DNA from: Dethiosulfatarculus sandiegensis
Lineage (GTDB): Bacteria > Desulfobacterota > Desulfarculia > Desulfarculales > Desulfarculaceae
Direction of reading: 5' to 3'
DNA length: 64,000 nucleotides
Assembly: GCF_000931935.2 (NCBI RefSeq)
Contig: NZ_AZAC01000008.1
Coordinates: forward strand, 184,212-248,211
The position numbers and the translations under genes are program-made. Below, in pieces: positions 9,900 through 18,262 of this stretch (positions are counted from its first letter, which is position 1; each line of letters starts with the position of its first letter). Below the pieces are notes generated by a model. It was not told where the DNA came from. It was given only the letters and a program-made list of their open reading frames with translations, and did no database searches.

Positions 9900-10796
9900 A
9901 TGAGCACAGACGCGGTAATACAAACTGATATCAAAGAGATACCCCTTATCAGCCGGGGCAAGGTGCGCGATATCTACGATCTTGGCGACAGACTTTTGAT
10001 CGTAGCCACCGACAGATTGAGCGCCTTTGACGTTATCTTGCCCGATCCCATCCCGGACAAGGGCAAGGTCCTGACCCAGATCTCCCTCTATTGGTACGAC
10101 CAGATGGCCGACATTACCAAAAACCATCTGATTACCGCACAGGTGGAGGAGTTTGACGAGGTGCTTAAGCCGCATCGCGATTTGCTCGCCGGCCGTTCCA
10201 TGCTGGTCAAAAAATGCAAACCTCTGCCCATTGAAGTCATCGTGAGAGGTTACCTCTCTGGAACAGGTTGGAATGATTACCAAAAGGACGGCAAGGTCTG
10301 CGGTCACGAATTGCCCGGGGGTATGATGGAGAGCAGCCGTCTTGAAGAACCCATTTTCACCCCAAGCACCAAGGCTGAAATCGGAGAGCATGACGAAAAT
10401 ATCGATCTGGCCAAGGCCGGTGAACTGATGGGGCGGGAGCTTACCGATGAGGTGGCCCGACGCGCCCTGGCCATTTATTCCCGAGCCAGGGAAATGGCCA
10501 AAGAGGTGGGGATCATTATTGCCGACACCAAATTTGAATTTGGCACCCTGGGGGATGAACTGTTTTTGATCGATGAGGTGCTGACTCCGGATTCCAGTCG
10601 TTTTTGGCCTGCCGACGAGTATGAGCCCGGCCGCGGGCAGCGTAGTTTTGACAAACAGTATGTGCGTGACTACCTGCTTGAGATAGGCTTTGATAAAAAG
10701 CCGCCCGCACCCAGACTGCCGGAAGAGGTGATTCTCGGCACTCGCAAGCGCTATGTGGAAGCCTTGCAGATGCTTTCCGGCAAGGGCCTGGATTAA
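9900..10796 (+). CDS. purC: Phosphoribosylaminoimidazole-succinocarboxamide synthase
   Basis: 298 residues, the long PurC form. Motifs: SRGKVRDIYDLGD (19-31, ATP-binding strands), ATDRLSAFDVILPDPIPDKG (about 37-56), KKCKPLPIEVIVRGYLSGTGW (about 104-124, the substrate loop), and IADTKFEFG with LIDEVLTPDSSRFWP (metal and nucleotide site). It joins aspartate to CAIR to form SAICAR in purine synthesis. GGGAGAGAGG precedes the ATG. The following NifU-like gene is 102 bases downstream. Confidence 0.96.
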   Translation: MSTDAVIQTDIKEIPLISRGKVRDIYDLGDRLLIVATDRLSAFDVILPDPIPDKGKVLTQISLYWYDQMADITKNHLITAQVEEFDEVLKPHRDLLAGRSMLVKKCKPLPIEVIVRGYLSGTGWNDYQKDGKVCGHELPGGMMESSRLEEPIFTPSTKAEIGEHDENIDLAKAGELMGRELTDEVARRALAIYSRAREMAKEVGIIIADTKFEFGTLGDELFLIDEVLTPDSSRFWPADEYEPGRGQRSFDKQYVRDYLLEIGFDKKPPAPRLPEEVILGTRKRYVEALQMLSGKGLD

Positions 10797-10898
10797 TTAT
10801 TTGAAGGTAAAAATTTTTTTTCCCATGGGCAACCTTGATTGCCGCAGGCGGGATATTATCTTTAAAGAACGCAACCATTTGCTTAAGGAGAAAAAAGC

Positions 10899-11120
10899 AT
10901 GAAAGAACAGGTTGAAGCGGCATTGGCTAAAATTCGTCCCGCTCTGCAGCGTGACGGCGGGGATGTAAGCCTGGTGGACGTAACCCCGGACGGTGTGGTC
11001 AAGGTTCAGTTGCAAGGAGCCTGCGGAGGCTGCCCCATGAGCCAGATGACTCTTAAGATGGGCATTGAAAAGGTGGTCAAGCAAGAGGTTCCGGGTATAA
11101 AAAGTGTGGAATCGGTCTAA
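10899..11120 (+). CDS. NifU-like C-terminal (NFU) Fe-S scaffold protein
   Basis: 73 residues forming one NFU domain: LQRDGGDVSLVDV (about 16-28), then GACGGCPMSQMTL with the CxxC pair (about 43-55). Two such subunits bind a [4Fe-4S] cluster for delivery to apoproteins. The start has AAGGAG spaced 8 bases. A strong terminator follows, so it is the last gene of its unit, possibly co-transcribed with purC. Confidence 0.93.
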   Translation: MKEQVEAALAKIRPALQRDGGDVSLVDVTPDGVVKVQLQGACGGCPMSQMTLKMGIEKVVKQEVPGIKSVESV

Positions 11121-11204
11121 ATAATGACAATAAATTAATTTCATTAATCTGAAAGTAAACATTTTTCATGTGATTTCTACAGGCTTGATGAAATTTAGAT
11201 ATAG

Positions 11205-11234
11205 CGGGCTGCTTAAATGCAGCCCGTTTTTTTT
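11205..11234 (+). terminator. Intrinsic terminator after the NFU gene
   Basis: CGGGCTGC (11205-11212) pairs with GCAGCCCG (11219-11226) around a 6-base loop, followed by eight T. Confidence 0.95.
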
Positions 11235-11772
11235 GCCGGGCGGAAGGTGTAAAATACCTTGCTTTTTTAGTGGAAATAAATAATTATAATTCTACTATGT
11301 TGCGGGTGTTATAAGTGTTTCGTTCAATTCGAAATTGCATTTTATTATGAAATTGACTTGTCTTAACTTACATTGACCTTGAAATGGAGCCGAATGTCAT
11401 AAAAAACGAAATATGGGTATATGCTGATTTTATTAGTGAAGTTAAATGAAAGATGATGCTGCTTCTTGGTGGTCGGTTTTTACACTTAACCTTTACAAAT
11501 TTATTGTAAAGAATCCCCGAAGGGCTTACCTATTACTTGCTTTTTACTGATAAATAATGCTTATAACTTTAAAACTTTAGTAATCTGAAACTTAGCAAGC
11601 AGACAGACCGATAACGGCCGCGGGTAATGACCCGGGGTGGTATGTTGCAAATAGCCAAGGCGGGAAAATAACTTATTCATGTTGAGCTGTTTTTTGCGGC
11701 TATTCACTTTGGGCTTTTATTTGAACCATATGGATGAAGCCTGTTTCCCTTAAGTAATGGAGGCTTTGGTCC
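11235..11772 (+). other. AT-rich region upstream of the kinase/ANTAR pair
   Basis: About 540 bases with no credible gene. It contains a perfect dyad TTTACAA-ATTTA-TTGTAAA at 11492-11510 and a short hairpin CGGGT-AATG-ACCCG at 11621-11634. The regulatory region of the downstream pair must lie here. I could not find a clear two-hexaloop ANTAR target. Confidence 0.4.
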
Positions 11773-12438
11773 GTGGAAAAAGAAAATATAAACAGCCTGA
11801 AAAATACAAACGGCAATACAAGGCATAACTCAATTGGCGGGATCTGCCATAGAGTTAAAAACGATTTTCAAACCATTTCAAACCTTTTGGCTTTGGCAGC
11901 CTCGGAAAAAGTAGAATCTTCCCTTCTGGTGCGCGGTATGGAAAGCAGGATAAGCGCTCTTAGCACTCCCTACACCCTTTTGGCTGACCGTGGTGCTTTG
12001 CCCACAGTCAAGGGGCTGGTAAAGGAGGTGGTCAACCGAATAAGCTGGCGTTCAAGCAAACCGCTTTCACTGTCTTTGACTGCTCTTGATCTGGAGTTAA
12101 GCCTCAGGATCTGCTCTCCCTTAAGCCTTTGGCTGCATGAGGTTATATCAAACTGCTTCATTCATGCCGCACACGGTTCTTTTGAAATGCACCTGGCGGT
12201 CATGGCCCAATCAAGCGAGGAAAATTTCGTCTTAAGGGTTCAGGACAACGGCCCGGGCTTGCCCAAAGGGCTGGACCCGCAGAATCCGGTTGGACTGGGT
12301 ATGCGGATTATAAAGGCCATCAGCATAAACGACCTTAGGGGCAGGGTGGAATATGAATCTTCAGCCAAAGGGTTGTCTGTGATCCTCTTGGTGCCTAGAG
12401 AAGAATTTTTATCCTTGAATAAGGAAGCCTGGTTATGA
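11773..12438 (+). CDS. Small cytoplasmic histidine kinase (HisKA_2/HWE-like)
   Basis: 221 residues with no membrane segment and no obvious sensor domain. The phosphoacceptor helix is CHRVKNDFQTISNLLALAA with His26, the form typical of HisKA_2 kinases. An HATPase domain follows: N-box HEVISNCFIHA (about 122-132), G1 DNGPGLP (about 157-163) and G2 VGLGMRII (about 172-179). Such kinases often partner ANTAR regulators, as in the EutW-EutV pair. Translation starts at GTG with ATGGAGG about 9 bases upstream. The stop overlaps the ANTAR start (ATGA), so the two are translationally coupled. The signal it senses cannot be seen. Confidence 0.85.
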   Translation: MEKENINSLKNTNGNTRHNSIGGICHRVKNDFQTISNLLALAASEKVESSLLVRGMESRISALSTPYTLLADRGALPTVKGLVKEVVNRISWRSSKPLSLSLTALDLELSLRICSPLSLWLHEVISNCFIHAAHGSFEMHLAVMAQSSEENFVLRVQDNGPGLPKGLDPQNPVGLGMRIIKAISINDLRGRVEYESSAKGLSVILLVPREEFLSLNKEAWL

Positions 12439-13028
12439 ACTTTTCTGTCTGCCTCTTGGGGGGAAATTCCGTTCGGCTCAAAAAATACAGCGCTATTGTC
12501 AAGGACTCCGGTCATCAATGCCAAGAGGTAATGCTTCTTTCCGGTGCTTTTCAAAGAACCTGGCTGAACATAAAACCGCAAGTGATTTGTTTTTTAAGCG
12601 ATGAAATAGGACATGGCGGTTTGAAAAGAGTGGCTCTGATGCAAAAAAAGATATTCCACCCCTTGATTGTACTGACCAGAAGAACGGATCAAGCCTTTTT
12701 ATGTTTGGCCGATGAGGCTCGCGCCCTGGCTTGTCTTGTCTGCCCTGTGGATAAGAATGTGTTGGGCTTGACTATTTACCAGGCGATTAATACTGCGCAG
12801 AGACTGCAAAAACTGGAAAAGAAAATCAAGGGTAATTACAAATCTCTTGAAGAACGAAAGATAATCAGCAGAGCCCAAGGGGTCTTGATGGACCGGGAGA
12901 AGGTTGATGAAAAGACAGCCTTAAGTATTTTAATGCATCAGGTAATGCTCTCCGGCAAGGCCCTTGTAATGGTGGCCAGGGATTTTTTGGCCCAAACGGA
13001 ACAAGGCCGGGATTTGCTTGCCGGATAG
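12435..13028 (+). CDS. ANTAR-domain RNA-binding antiterminator
   Basis: 197 residues. The N-terminal about 120 residues resemble a degenerate receiver: hydrophobic strands are present, but the phospho-aspartate region reads ICFLSDE rather than the usual LD motif. A coiled helix (LQKLEKKIKGNYKSLEERK) leads into the ANTAR domain at about 137-185, with ISRAQGVLMDREKVDEKTAL followed by the conserved alanine/aromatic third helix. ANTAR proteins bind paired hexaloop hairpins in nascent RNA and prevent termination. It overlaps the kinase gene by 4 bases. Targets are not evident. Confidence 0.88.
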   Translation: MNFSVCLLGGNSVRLKKYSAIVKDSGHQCQEVMLLSGAFQRTWLNIKPQVICFLSDEIGHGGLKRVALMQKKIFHPLIVLTRRTDQAFLCLADEARALACLVCPVDKNVLGLTIYQAINTAQRLQKLEKKIKGNYKSLEERKIISRAQGVLMDREKVDEKTALSILMHQVMLSGKALVMVARDFLAQTEQGRDLLAG

Positions 13029-13304
13029 ATTTTCAACCCGGTGGAGCGTTTCCCAAAAGCCCACTGTGCGCCTTTAGAAAATTTGGCTATATGAGCAAGT
13101 TACCATCGTTTTTTTTAAACCCCGGCTTCTTAGATAATTCCGCCTGATCATCGCCAATACCTTATGAATATTGCTTTTAGATGGGATGCGCCTATATCCC
13201 GCCAGTGGTTTTCACTTGCAAGGTTTTCCCTGAAAGCCCTAAAGTCATTTTTTTACTGTTAAGAATAGGGGTTTTCTTTGACAGTATTAATGTTTGCTTT
13301 TTAC
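13029..13304 (+). other. Non-coding stretch after the ANTAR gene
   Basis: About 275 bases with no credible reading frame. A further TTGACA-like element lies at 13278-13283. Nothing else is recognised. Confidence 0.4.
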
Positions 13305-13333
13305 TTGACATGCCTCAAACACTGTTTTAAACA
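13305..13333 (+). promoter_or_regulatory. Sigma-70-type promoter of the TonB receptor operon
   Basis: A perfect -35 TTGACA (13305-13310) is followed, after 17 bases, by TAAACA (13328-13333). Transcription from here would give a leader of about 340 bases before the receptor gene. Confidence 0.55.
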
Positions 13334-13678
13334 CAGGCAACAAATACACACAGAAGTGTGAAGCTAAGGTGGAGAATTCAAGGCTGTTTAGAAGACGGCT
13401 CAAGGAGTGTGAGAGAAAAGGTTTTTTAACCTGATAACGGGGCGTTTTCATTTAGGGGGCCTCATTTTTTCTCTAAACTCCTATTTATGGAAGCTGATTA
13501 TCTGAGCTGGATTTGAACGAATCGTCCGGTGGTGAACATTTTCACCGCGGTTTCCGGCAAGGCTCCAAGCAAAGAACCGGAATCTCAAGCGGTGATGGGC
13601 GTTACTGGTGCAAGAAGGCCAACTCCCTCGAAAGGGAGTCGGCCTTTTGTGTTTTACGCCTGAGTTAAGGGGAATTTT
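13334..13678 (+). promoter_or_regulatory. Long structured 5' leader, candidate attenuator or riboswitch
   Basis: The leader contains a CACAC-AGAA-GTGTG hairpin (13347-13360) and a GGCTGT/ACGGCT hairpin near 13382-13400. A compact unit lies at 13531-13595, where TTCACC (13541-13546) can pair either with GGTGAA (13531-13536), or, as TCACCGC (13542-13548), with GCGGTGA (13589-13595). The second form encloses a TTCCGG/CCGGAA stem (13552-13557 with 13577-13582). An intrinsic terminator follows at 13615. This is the layout expected of a switching RNA. I tested it by eye against cobalamin, Moco, TPP, SAM and NiCo consensus features and found no match. Confidence 0.5.
13615..13652 (+). terminator. 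Terminator hairpin at the end of the leader
   Basis: AAGGCC-A-ACTCCCT (13615-13628) pairs with AGGGAGT-C-GGCCTT (13633-13646), with one mismatch and a CGAA loop, followed by TTTTGTGTTTT. It lies 27-30 bases before the receptor start, so it must be read through or regulated for the operon to be expressed. Confidence 0.8.
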
Positions 13679-15781
13679 GTGAAAAGAAAGTGTGTGTTTG
13701 CAAAGAAGTGTCTTAGGTGGGTGCTTTGCCTGGGGTTTTTGTTGGGAGGTTTAAGCTCCCAGGCCTGGGCCTTGGCGGATGATTCCAAACAGGTAATGGA
13801 TAAAATGACGGTTACGGCCACCAAAACAGAGGTGGACCCGAGCACCGTGCCTTTTACCATGCATACTGTGGACAGGGAGGATATTGATTCTCAACCCACG
13901 CCTTTTATGAACAACCTTGGTGAATTTATCAGGGATGTTCCCGGTGTGCATGTTGCCCAGTACTACCCCTGGGGACCTCCCTGGATCCACCTGCGCGGAA
14001 CCGGTTACTTTATCGGCCGCACCATTTATCTGGTCGACGGCATGCCCCTGAATCCCTTTTTGTCTGTGGCGGTGAATCCCAATGACGTTGAAAAGGTGGA
14101 TGTGCTTTTAGGTCCATCTTCAGCGCTTTACGGTCCCAATGCCTCCGGCGGCGCGGTGAACTACATCACCAGAAGAGGTGAAAAGGGCATGGGAGCCCTG
14201 GGCCGCATAGCCTATGGCTCAAACAACACCATAAGGCCCCACGCCAGGGTCGGAGACCAGGTCGGTAACTTCAACTACTATCTTTCCTATTCCGGTGATT
14301 ACTCGGACGGCTACCAGATGAAGCCCCTGGACGGCATGATTGAGCTTTATCAGCGGGGTAAAAAGCAGTATTTACGGGAAGCCAGTTACGAGGACAATGA
14401 GTATCAGAACTCCTGGCTGGCCGGTAAATTCGGCTGGGAATCCGAAAGGGGAACCAGCCTTACACTTTCGCTCAACTTTAACCAGCGTTATCTTTATGGC
14501 GGTCAGAAGAACCTGATTCTTAATGACGACGGCCAGATTCTGGTTTCTTCTCTTAAGTTCGAAACCCCCTTGTCCTCGATTGGAAAGTTCAAGGCCACTT
14601 TCGGATATCAGCACGATGATCATCCCCAGCAATACACCAACGGCCTTTCCATGCAAAACGGTCGTGTGGTGCTGGACCCGACAGTGAATCGCCGTCGTGA
14701 CTGGACCAGGGAACACACCCCCTTTGAGGTGCAGACAGACTTTTACCTGGGCAAGAACAATATCCTCACCACCGGTGTATTCTGGTCAAGAGAAAAGGAA
14801 AAGCGCACAGACCATTACGTCCTTTCCGGCACCAGCAGCACCTCTGAGTGGACCACCGACCAGACTGCGGTCTACCTGCAGGATCAGCATATGTTGCTGG
14901 ACGACAGGCTGACCCTCATGGCCGGTGTGCGCTATGACCACTGGCGTTACCATGATGTCTTTATCCAGTCCTGTGATCCCCAGCGTCCGGACGAGGTGAA
15001 GAAACACACCACCACCTACCGGGGCGGCGTGAAATACAAGATCAACGACAACTACGCCCTGAGGGCATCCGTGGGCACGGCATTCTGGCCCGGCACCGCC
15101 CTTTGGTTCTTCCAGACCGTTAAAACCGGCACTGCCTGGCGCGAGGCCAATCCGGATCTGGAGCCTGAAAAGACCTGGATGAGCGACATGGGCCTGGATG
15201 TGAACTTCCCTGGCACCGGCACCTATCTGGGAGCCACGGTTTATTACGGGGAGATCAAGGATATGGTCTCCTACAGCTATGATGAGAACCCCTATGTGCC
15301 GGGCGGCTCCATTATCCGCACCAAAAACCTGGGCAAGGCCGAGATCTACGGCCTGGAGCTCAAGGCGGACCAGCGCATCACAGATGAGTTGAGCCTCTTT
15401 GCCGCTTTCACCCTGAACCATTCCCGCATAGCGGATGATCCCAAAAACGATGGCAACCAGCTCAGAAACGCCCCTGATTACTGGGGCAGTGTGGGACTGC
15501 GCTATCTTAACCCCGAACTCTTTAACGCAGAGGCTTTGGTCCGTTTCTCGGACAGTCGTTACTATGACGATGACAACACGGATCTGCCTTATTTCCACAT
15601 GGATTCCTACGAAACCGTGGATGCCAAGATCTGGAGGGACTGGAAGTTGAGTGAAGATCTTATCCTCACCACCCAGTTCTCGGCAGTGAACATATTTGAC
15701 AAGGAATATGCCACTGAGATCGTATATGTGAACCCCGGTCGTTTCCTGGAAGCCACCGTAGGATTCAAGTATTTGTTCTAA
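13679..15781 (+). CDS. TonB-dependent outer-membrane receptor
   Basis: 700 residues. A Sec signal peptide (about 1-33, ending near SQAWA) precedes a TonB-box-like DKMTVTATK. The plug domain follows, with EFIRDVPGVHV, HLRGTGYFIGRTIYLVDGMP and LLGPSSALYGPNASGGAVNYIT. A long beta-barrel ends in aromatic F (VGFKYLF), as barrel proteins do. Such receptors import siderophores, cobalamin or other metal chelates using TonB energy. Translation starts at GTG with AAGGGG upstream. The gene heads an operon with an ABC importer, so the ligand is probably a metal chelate or small peptide-like molecule. No TonB/ExbB/ExbD genes are in the window. Confidence 0.92.
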   Translation: MKRKCVFAKKCLRWVLCLGFLLGGLSSQAWALADDSKQVMDKMTVTATKTEVDPSTVPFTMHTVDREDIDSQPTPFMNNLGEFIRDVPGVHVAQYYPWGPPWIHLRGTGYFIGRTIYLVDGMPLNPFLSVAVNPNDVEKVDVLLGPSSALYGPNASGGAVNYITRRGEKGMGALGRIAYGSNNTIRPHARVGDQVGNFNYYLSYSGDYSDGYQMKPLDGMIELYQRGKKQYLREASYEDNEYQNSWLAGKFGWESERGTSLTLSLNFNQRYLYGGQKNLILNDDGQILVSSLKFETPLSSIGKFKATFGYQHDDHPQQYTNGLSMQNGRVVLDPTVNRRRDWTREHTPFEVQTDFYLGKNNILTTGVFWSREKEKRTDHYVLSGTSSTSEWTTDQTAVYLQDQHMLLDDRLTLMAGVRYDHWRYHDVFIQSCDPQRPDEVKKHTTTYRGGVKYKINDNYALRASVGTAFWPGTALWFFQTVKTGTAWREANPDLEPEKTWMSDMGLDVNFPGTGTYLGATVYYGEIKDMVSYSYDENPYVPGGSIIRTKNLGKAEIYGLELKADQRITDELSLFAAFTLNHSRIADDPKNDGNQLRNAPDYWGSVGLRYLNPELFNAEALVRFSDSRYYDDDNTDLPYFHMDSYETVDAKIWRDWKLSEDLILTTQFSAVNIFDKEYATEIVYVNPGRFLEATVGFKYLF

Positions 15782-15788
15782 TTTGATT

Positions 15789-15828
15789 AAGGGCCGTTGT
15801 CCTGCCGTTTATCGGGACAACGGCCCTT
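15789..15828 (+). promoter_or_regulatory. Intercistronic hairpin between receptor and ABC genes
   Basis: A perfect 14-bp stem, AAGGGCCGTTGTCC (15789-15802) with GGACAACGGCCCTT (15815-15828), starts 8 bases after the receptor stop. No real T-run follows. It probably stabilises the receptor mRNA or partly terminates, giving more receptor than importer. Confidence 0.75.
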
Positions 15829-15853
15829 GTTCGGTGATTCTGAGGTTTTTGCC

Positions 15854-17359
15854 TTGCCCAAAAAATTATTATTGCACAAATGGTTTGCCTGCCTGTTTAT
15901 TGCATTGGTCCTGGTTCCGGGTTCTTTTGTTCCGGCCAAGGCCCAAAAGGAAGCCCCCCTGCTTACCATTGGGGTGGGGCGGGATTTTTACGACGGACCT
16001 GACAGCAGGAGTTTTCTGCACGGCTCCACCAATACCTGGGAGGGATTGACTTATCTGGATGAGAATTTGAGGGCCGTGCCCTGGCTGGCTGAATCGTGGC
16101 AGGCCAGGGACAACCAAAAGACCTGGATCTTTAAGCTGCGGCCCAAGGTGTTTTTCCATGACAAAACCCCGCTCTCGGCCGCCGATGTCAAAAAAAGCCT
16201 TGAGCGGATCTGGAAAAATCCCAAATACGACCCCACGGGGAATTATCGTCAGGTTTCTGATATTTTAGCCCCGGACGACCACACTCTTATTGTGCGCACC
16301 AAAGAACCCTGCCCCAATTTGCCAAATCTCTTGGCTTATTACTCCAGCCCTATACTTAAAACCGGCACCTATGATTCGAAAGGCAGGATCAGCCGATTGA
16401 TCGCCACAGGGCCCTTTAAAGTCGCAAACATAAAACCCGGCCAGCGGGTTGAGCTGGAGGCATTTGAAGACTATTGGGGTAAAAAACCGGTCTATCAAAG
16501 AGTTGTCTTCAAATCCGTAATTGACGCCCAGACCAGGCTTATGGCCCTGATGGCGGGCGAAGTGGACGCCGTAGCCGACGTGGGGGCGATTTTGCCGGAG
16601 CAGGCAGGGGAGCTTAAGGCCGCGCCTGGTATAAACCTAAAGCAAAAGCAGGTGGCCACCACCCATTATCTATTATTTAACTGCGGTAAAAAGCCTTTCA
16701 GTAAAGGGGAATGCCGTCACTGGCTGGCGGGATTGCTGAATAGAAAAGAATTGGTGGAGATTCTGGCCCAAGGCACAGGTTATGTGGCCCAAAGCCCTTT
16801 CACCCCCTTGGCCGCGGATTGGGTTTTCAAAAAGATCAATCCCCAGGAAGGCAAAAAGCTTAAGCCTGCTGTAAAAAGGCCCTTGGTAATCCTTTTGCAC
16901 GGAGGAACCCTGCAAAGGTGGCCCTATCTTTCCATGGCCCAGGTCCTACAGCAACGGCTTAGCCAAGAGGGAGTTAAAAGCAAGATAAAGGTGCTGGAGG
17001 CAGGGGGATACTATCGCGCCCTGAACAAAGGCGGCTTTGACCTGGCCCTGCAACCCAATACCCTGATGACCGGTGATCCGGACTTTTTTTACACCTATTA
17101 CTTTGCTTCCAATGGAGCCAGAAATACGGGCCTCAAGGATCCGTTGACCGACGGGCTCCTGGCCCGGGCCAGAATTGAGACGGATTTTAAAAAGAGGCAA
17201 AGCCTTTATGAACAGATAGAAGAAAGATTCAACAAGCTTTTGCCCCTGTTGCCCTTGTATCATGAGATCTCCCTTTACGGGCATGGCCCCAAGGTGGCTT
17301 TGTTTGAGATGGACCACAACTTCAGGCCCTGCCTTTCCATGGCCAGGCCAAGGCCTTAG
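15854..17359 (+). CDS. ABC importer solute-binding protein, peptide/nickel family (SBP_bac_5)
   Basis: 501 residues from a TTG start chosen because GAGG lies 8 bases upstream and a clean Sec signal (KKLLLHKWFACLFIALVLVP, cut near AKA) begins there. A longer frame upstream would run through the intercistronic hairpin. Family features: TWEGLTYLDENLRAVPWLAESW near the mature start, WIFKLRPKVFFHDKTPLSAADVKKSLERI (the SBP_bac_5 signature region), TGPFKVANIKPGQRVELEAFEDYWG, and a LADRKELVEI-like RKELVEILAQGTG. These periplasmic proteins bind oligopeptides, nickel or opine metallophores. The outer-membrane receptor upstream argues for a chelated ligand. Confidence 0.9.
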   Translation: MPKKLLLHKWFACLFIALVLVPGSFVPAKAQKEAPLLTIGVGRDFYDGPDSRSFLHGSTNTWEGLTYLDENLRAVPWLAESWQARDNQKTWIFKLRPKVFFHDKTPLSAADVKKSLERIWKNPKYDPTGNYRQVSDILAPDDHTLIVRTKEPCPNLPNLLAYYSSPILKTGTYDSKGRISRLIATGPFKVANIKPGQRVELEAFEDYWGKKPVYQRVVFKSVIDAQTRLMALMAGEVDAVADVGAILPEQAGELKAAPGINLKQKQVATTHYLLFNCGKKPFSKGECRHWLAGLLNRKELVEILAQGTGYVAQSPFTPLAADWVFKKINPQEGKKLKPAVKRPLVILLHGGTLQRWPYLSMAQVLQQRLSQEGVKSKIKVLEAGGYYRALNKGGFDLALQPNTLMTGDPDFFYTYYFASNGARNTGLKDPLTDGLLARARIETDFKKRQSLYEQIEERFNKLLPLLPLYHEISLYGHGPKVALFEMDHNFRPCLSMARPRP

Positions 17360-17363
17360 AGAA

Positions 17364-18248
17364 ATGAAACAAAACGGTGATTCGCCAATGATAGGTGATA
17401 AGTCTCCCGGTTCTGTGGATTTTTGGTGTGACGCCTGGCAACAGGTGCGGCAAAGCTCTCTGCTCAAAACCACCCAAAAGGCCAACCCTGAGAAATGGCT
17501 GGATTTTTATGATCGGGTGTCGGATATATGGCTTGAGATGTGGGGCAATCCCTGGGTTTTGGGCCGGGCTGTGGGCCATGCCCTCTGCCAAAAGGGAGAC
17601 TTGGATCAAAACACCAGGGTCTTGGATGTGGGCTCGGGTCCCGGAGCCCTGGCTGTTCCCCTGGCAGGTCTGGCCAAACAGGTAACCGCTCTGGATAACT
17701 CCCGGGGAATGCTCAGGACAGCGCAGGTGAACGCAAAGAAACACGGTTTGTCAAACCTTGAAACCTGGTGGGGGGATTGGCGGGATTATAAACCTTTGGA
17801 CCTGTATGGTCTGGTGATTGCGGGCTTTTTTCCTCCAGCCATGGGGCCTGACGGATTGGGCAGCTTGGAAAGTTTGAGCAAGGGCGCAGTGGCCCTGGTT
17901 ATAGGCACAGGCAGCGAGACTGTTCCCTGGCGCAGGGAGCTTTGGTCTCGGATCATGGATAAGCCCCTTGAATTCTCCAATTTGCATTTGACCTGTGCTC
18001 TTAATTATCTCCTTACCAGCGGCCGCATGCCGGATTTAAGGCATTTTTCCCTGCCGGTTGAGCTTGATCTGGACAAGGATAGGGTTCTTAAGTATTTCTC
18101 CTCTTATTTTAAGATTTTTGGTAAGTCAGGCCTGGAGGTTGACCGGATTTTGCAGGATTGGGCGGCTCCGAAAACCACTGATGGCCGTATAAAGTCACGG
18201 GGCAGGGTGGAGGCCGCGCTATTAGTTTGGCAGAAGCCCGGCGCGTAA
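17364..18248 (+). CDS. SAM-dependent methyltransferase within the importer operon
   Basis: 294 residues from the first ATG after the binding-protein stop (4 bases downstream); M9 is an alternative. Motif I is VLDVGSGPGALAVPLAGLA with ALDNSRGML as the acidic loop, so the Rossmann class I fold is clear. A tryptophan-rich N-terminal region (about 12-75, WLDFYDRVSDIWLEMWGNPW) precedes it and may shape the substrate site. A methyltransferase between a binding protein and permeases is unusual. It could modify an imported chelator or make one, but the substrate is unknown. No other metallophore synthesis gene is near. Confidence 0.85.
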   Translation: MKQNGDSPMIGDKSPGSVDFWCDAWQQVRQSSLLKTTQKANPEKWLDFYDRVSDIWLEMWGNPWVLGRAVGHALCQKGDLDQNTRVLDVGSGPGALAVPLAGLAKQVTALDNSRGMLRTAQVNAKKHGLSNLETWWGDWRDYKPLDLYGLVIAGFFPPAMGPDGLGSLESLSKGAVALVIGTGSETVPWRRELWSRIMDKPLEFSNLHLTCALNYLLTSGRMPDLRHFSLPVELDLDKDRVLKYFSSYFKIFGKSGLEVDRILQDWAAPKTTDGRIKSRGRVEAALLVWQKPGA

Positions 18249-18262
18249 GGGAGACAGGCGCT

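Noticed and set aside
13334..13678. Cobalamin, Moco, TPP, SAM or NiCo riboswitch upstream of the TonB receptor
   Set aside because: I compared the conserved boxes I know by eye and found no B12 box or other consensus, so I list it only as an unclassified leader.
15797..15853. Upstream start for the solute-binding protein
   Set aside because: It would begin inside a perfect intercistronic hairpin; TTG at 15854 has GAGG at the right distance and starts a normal signal peptide.
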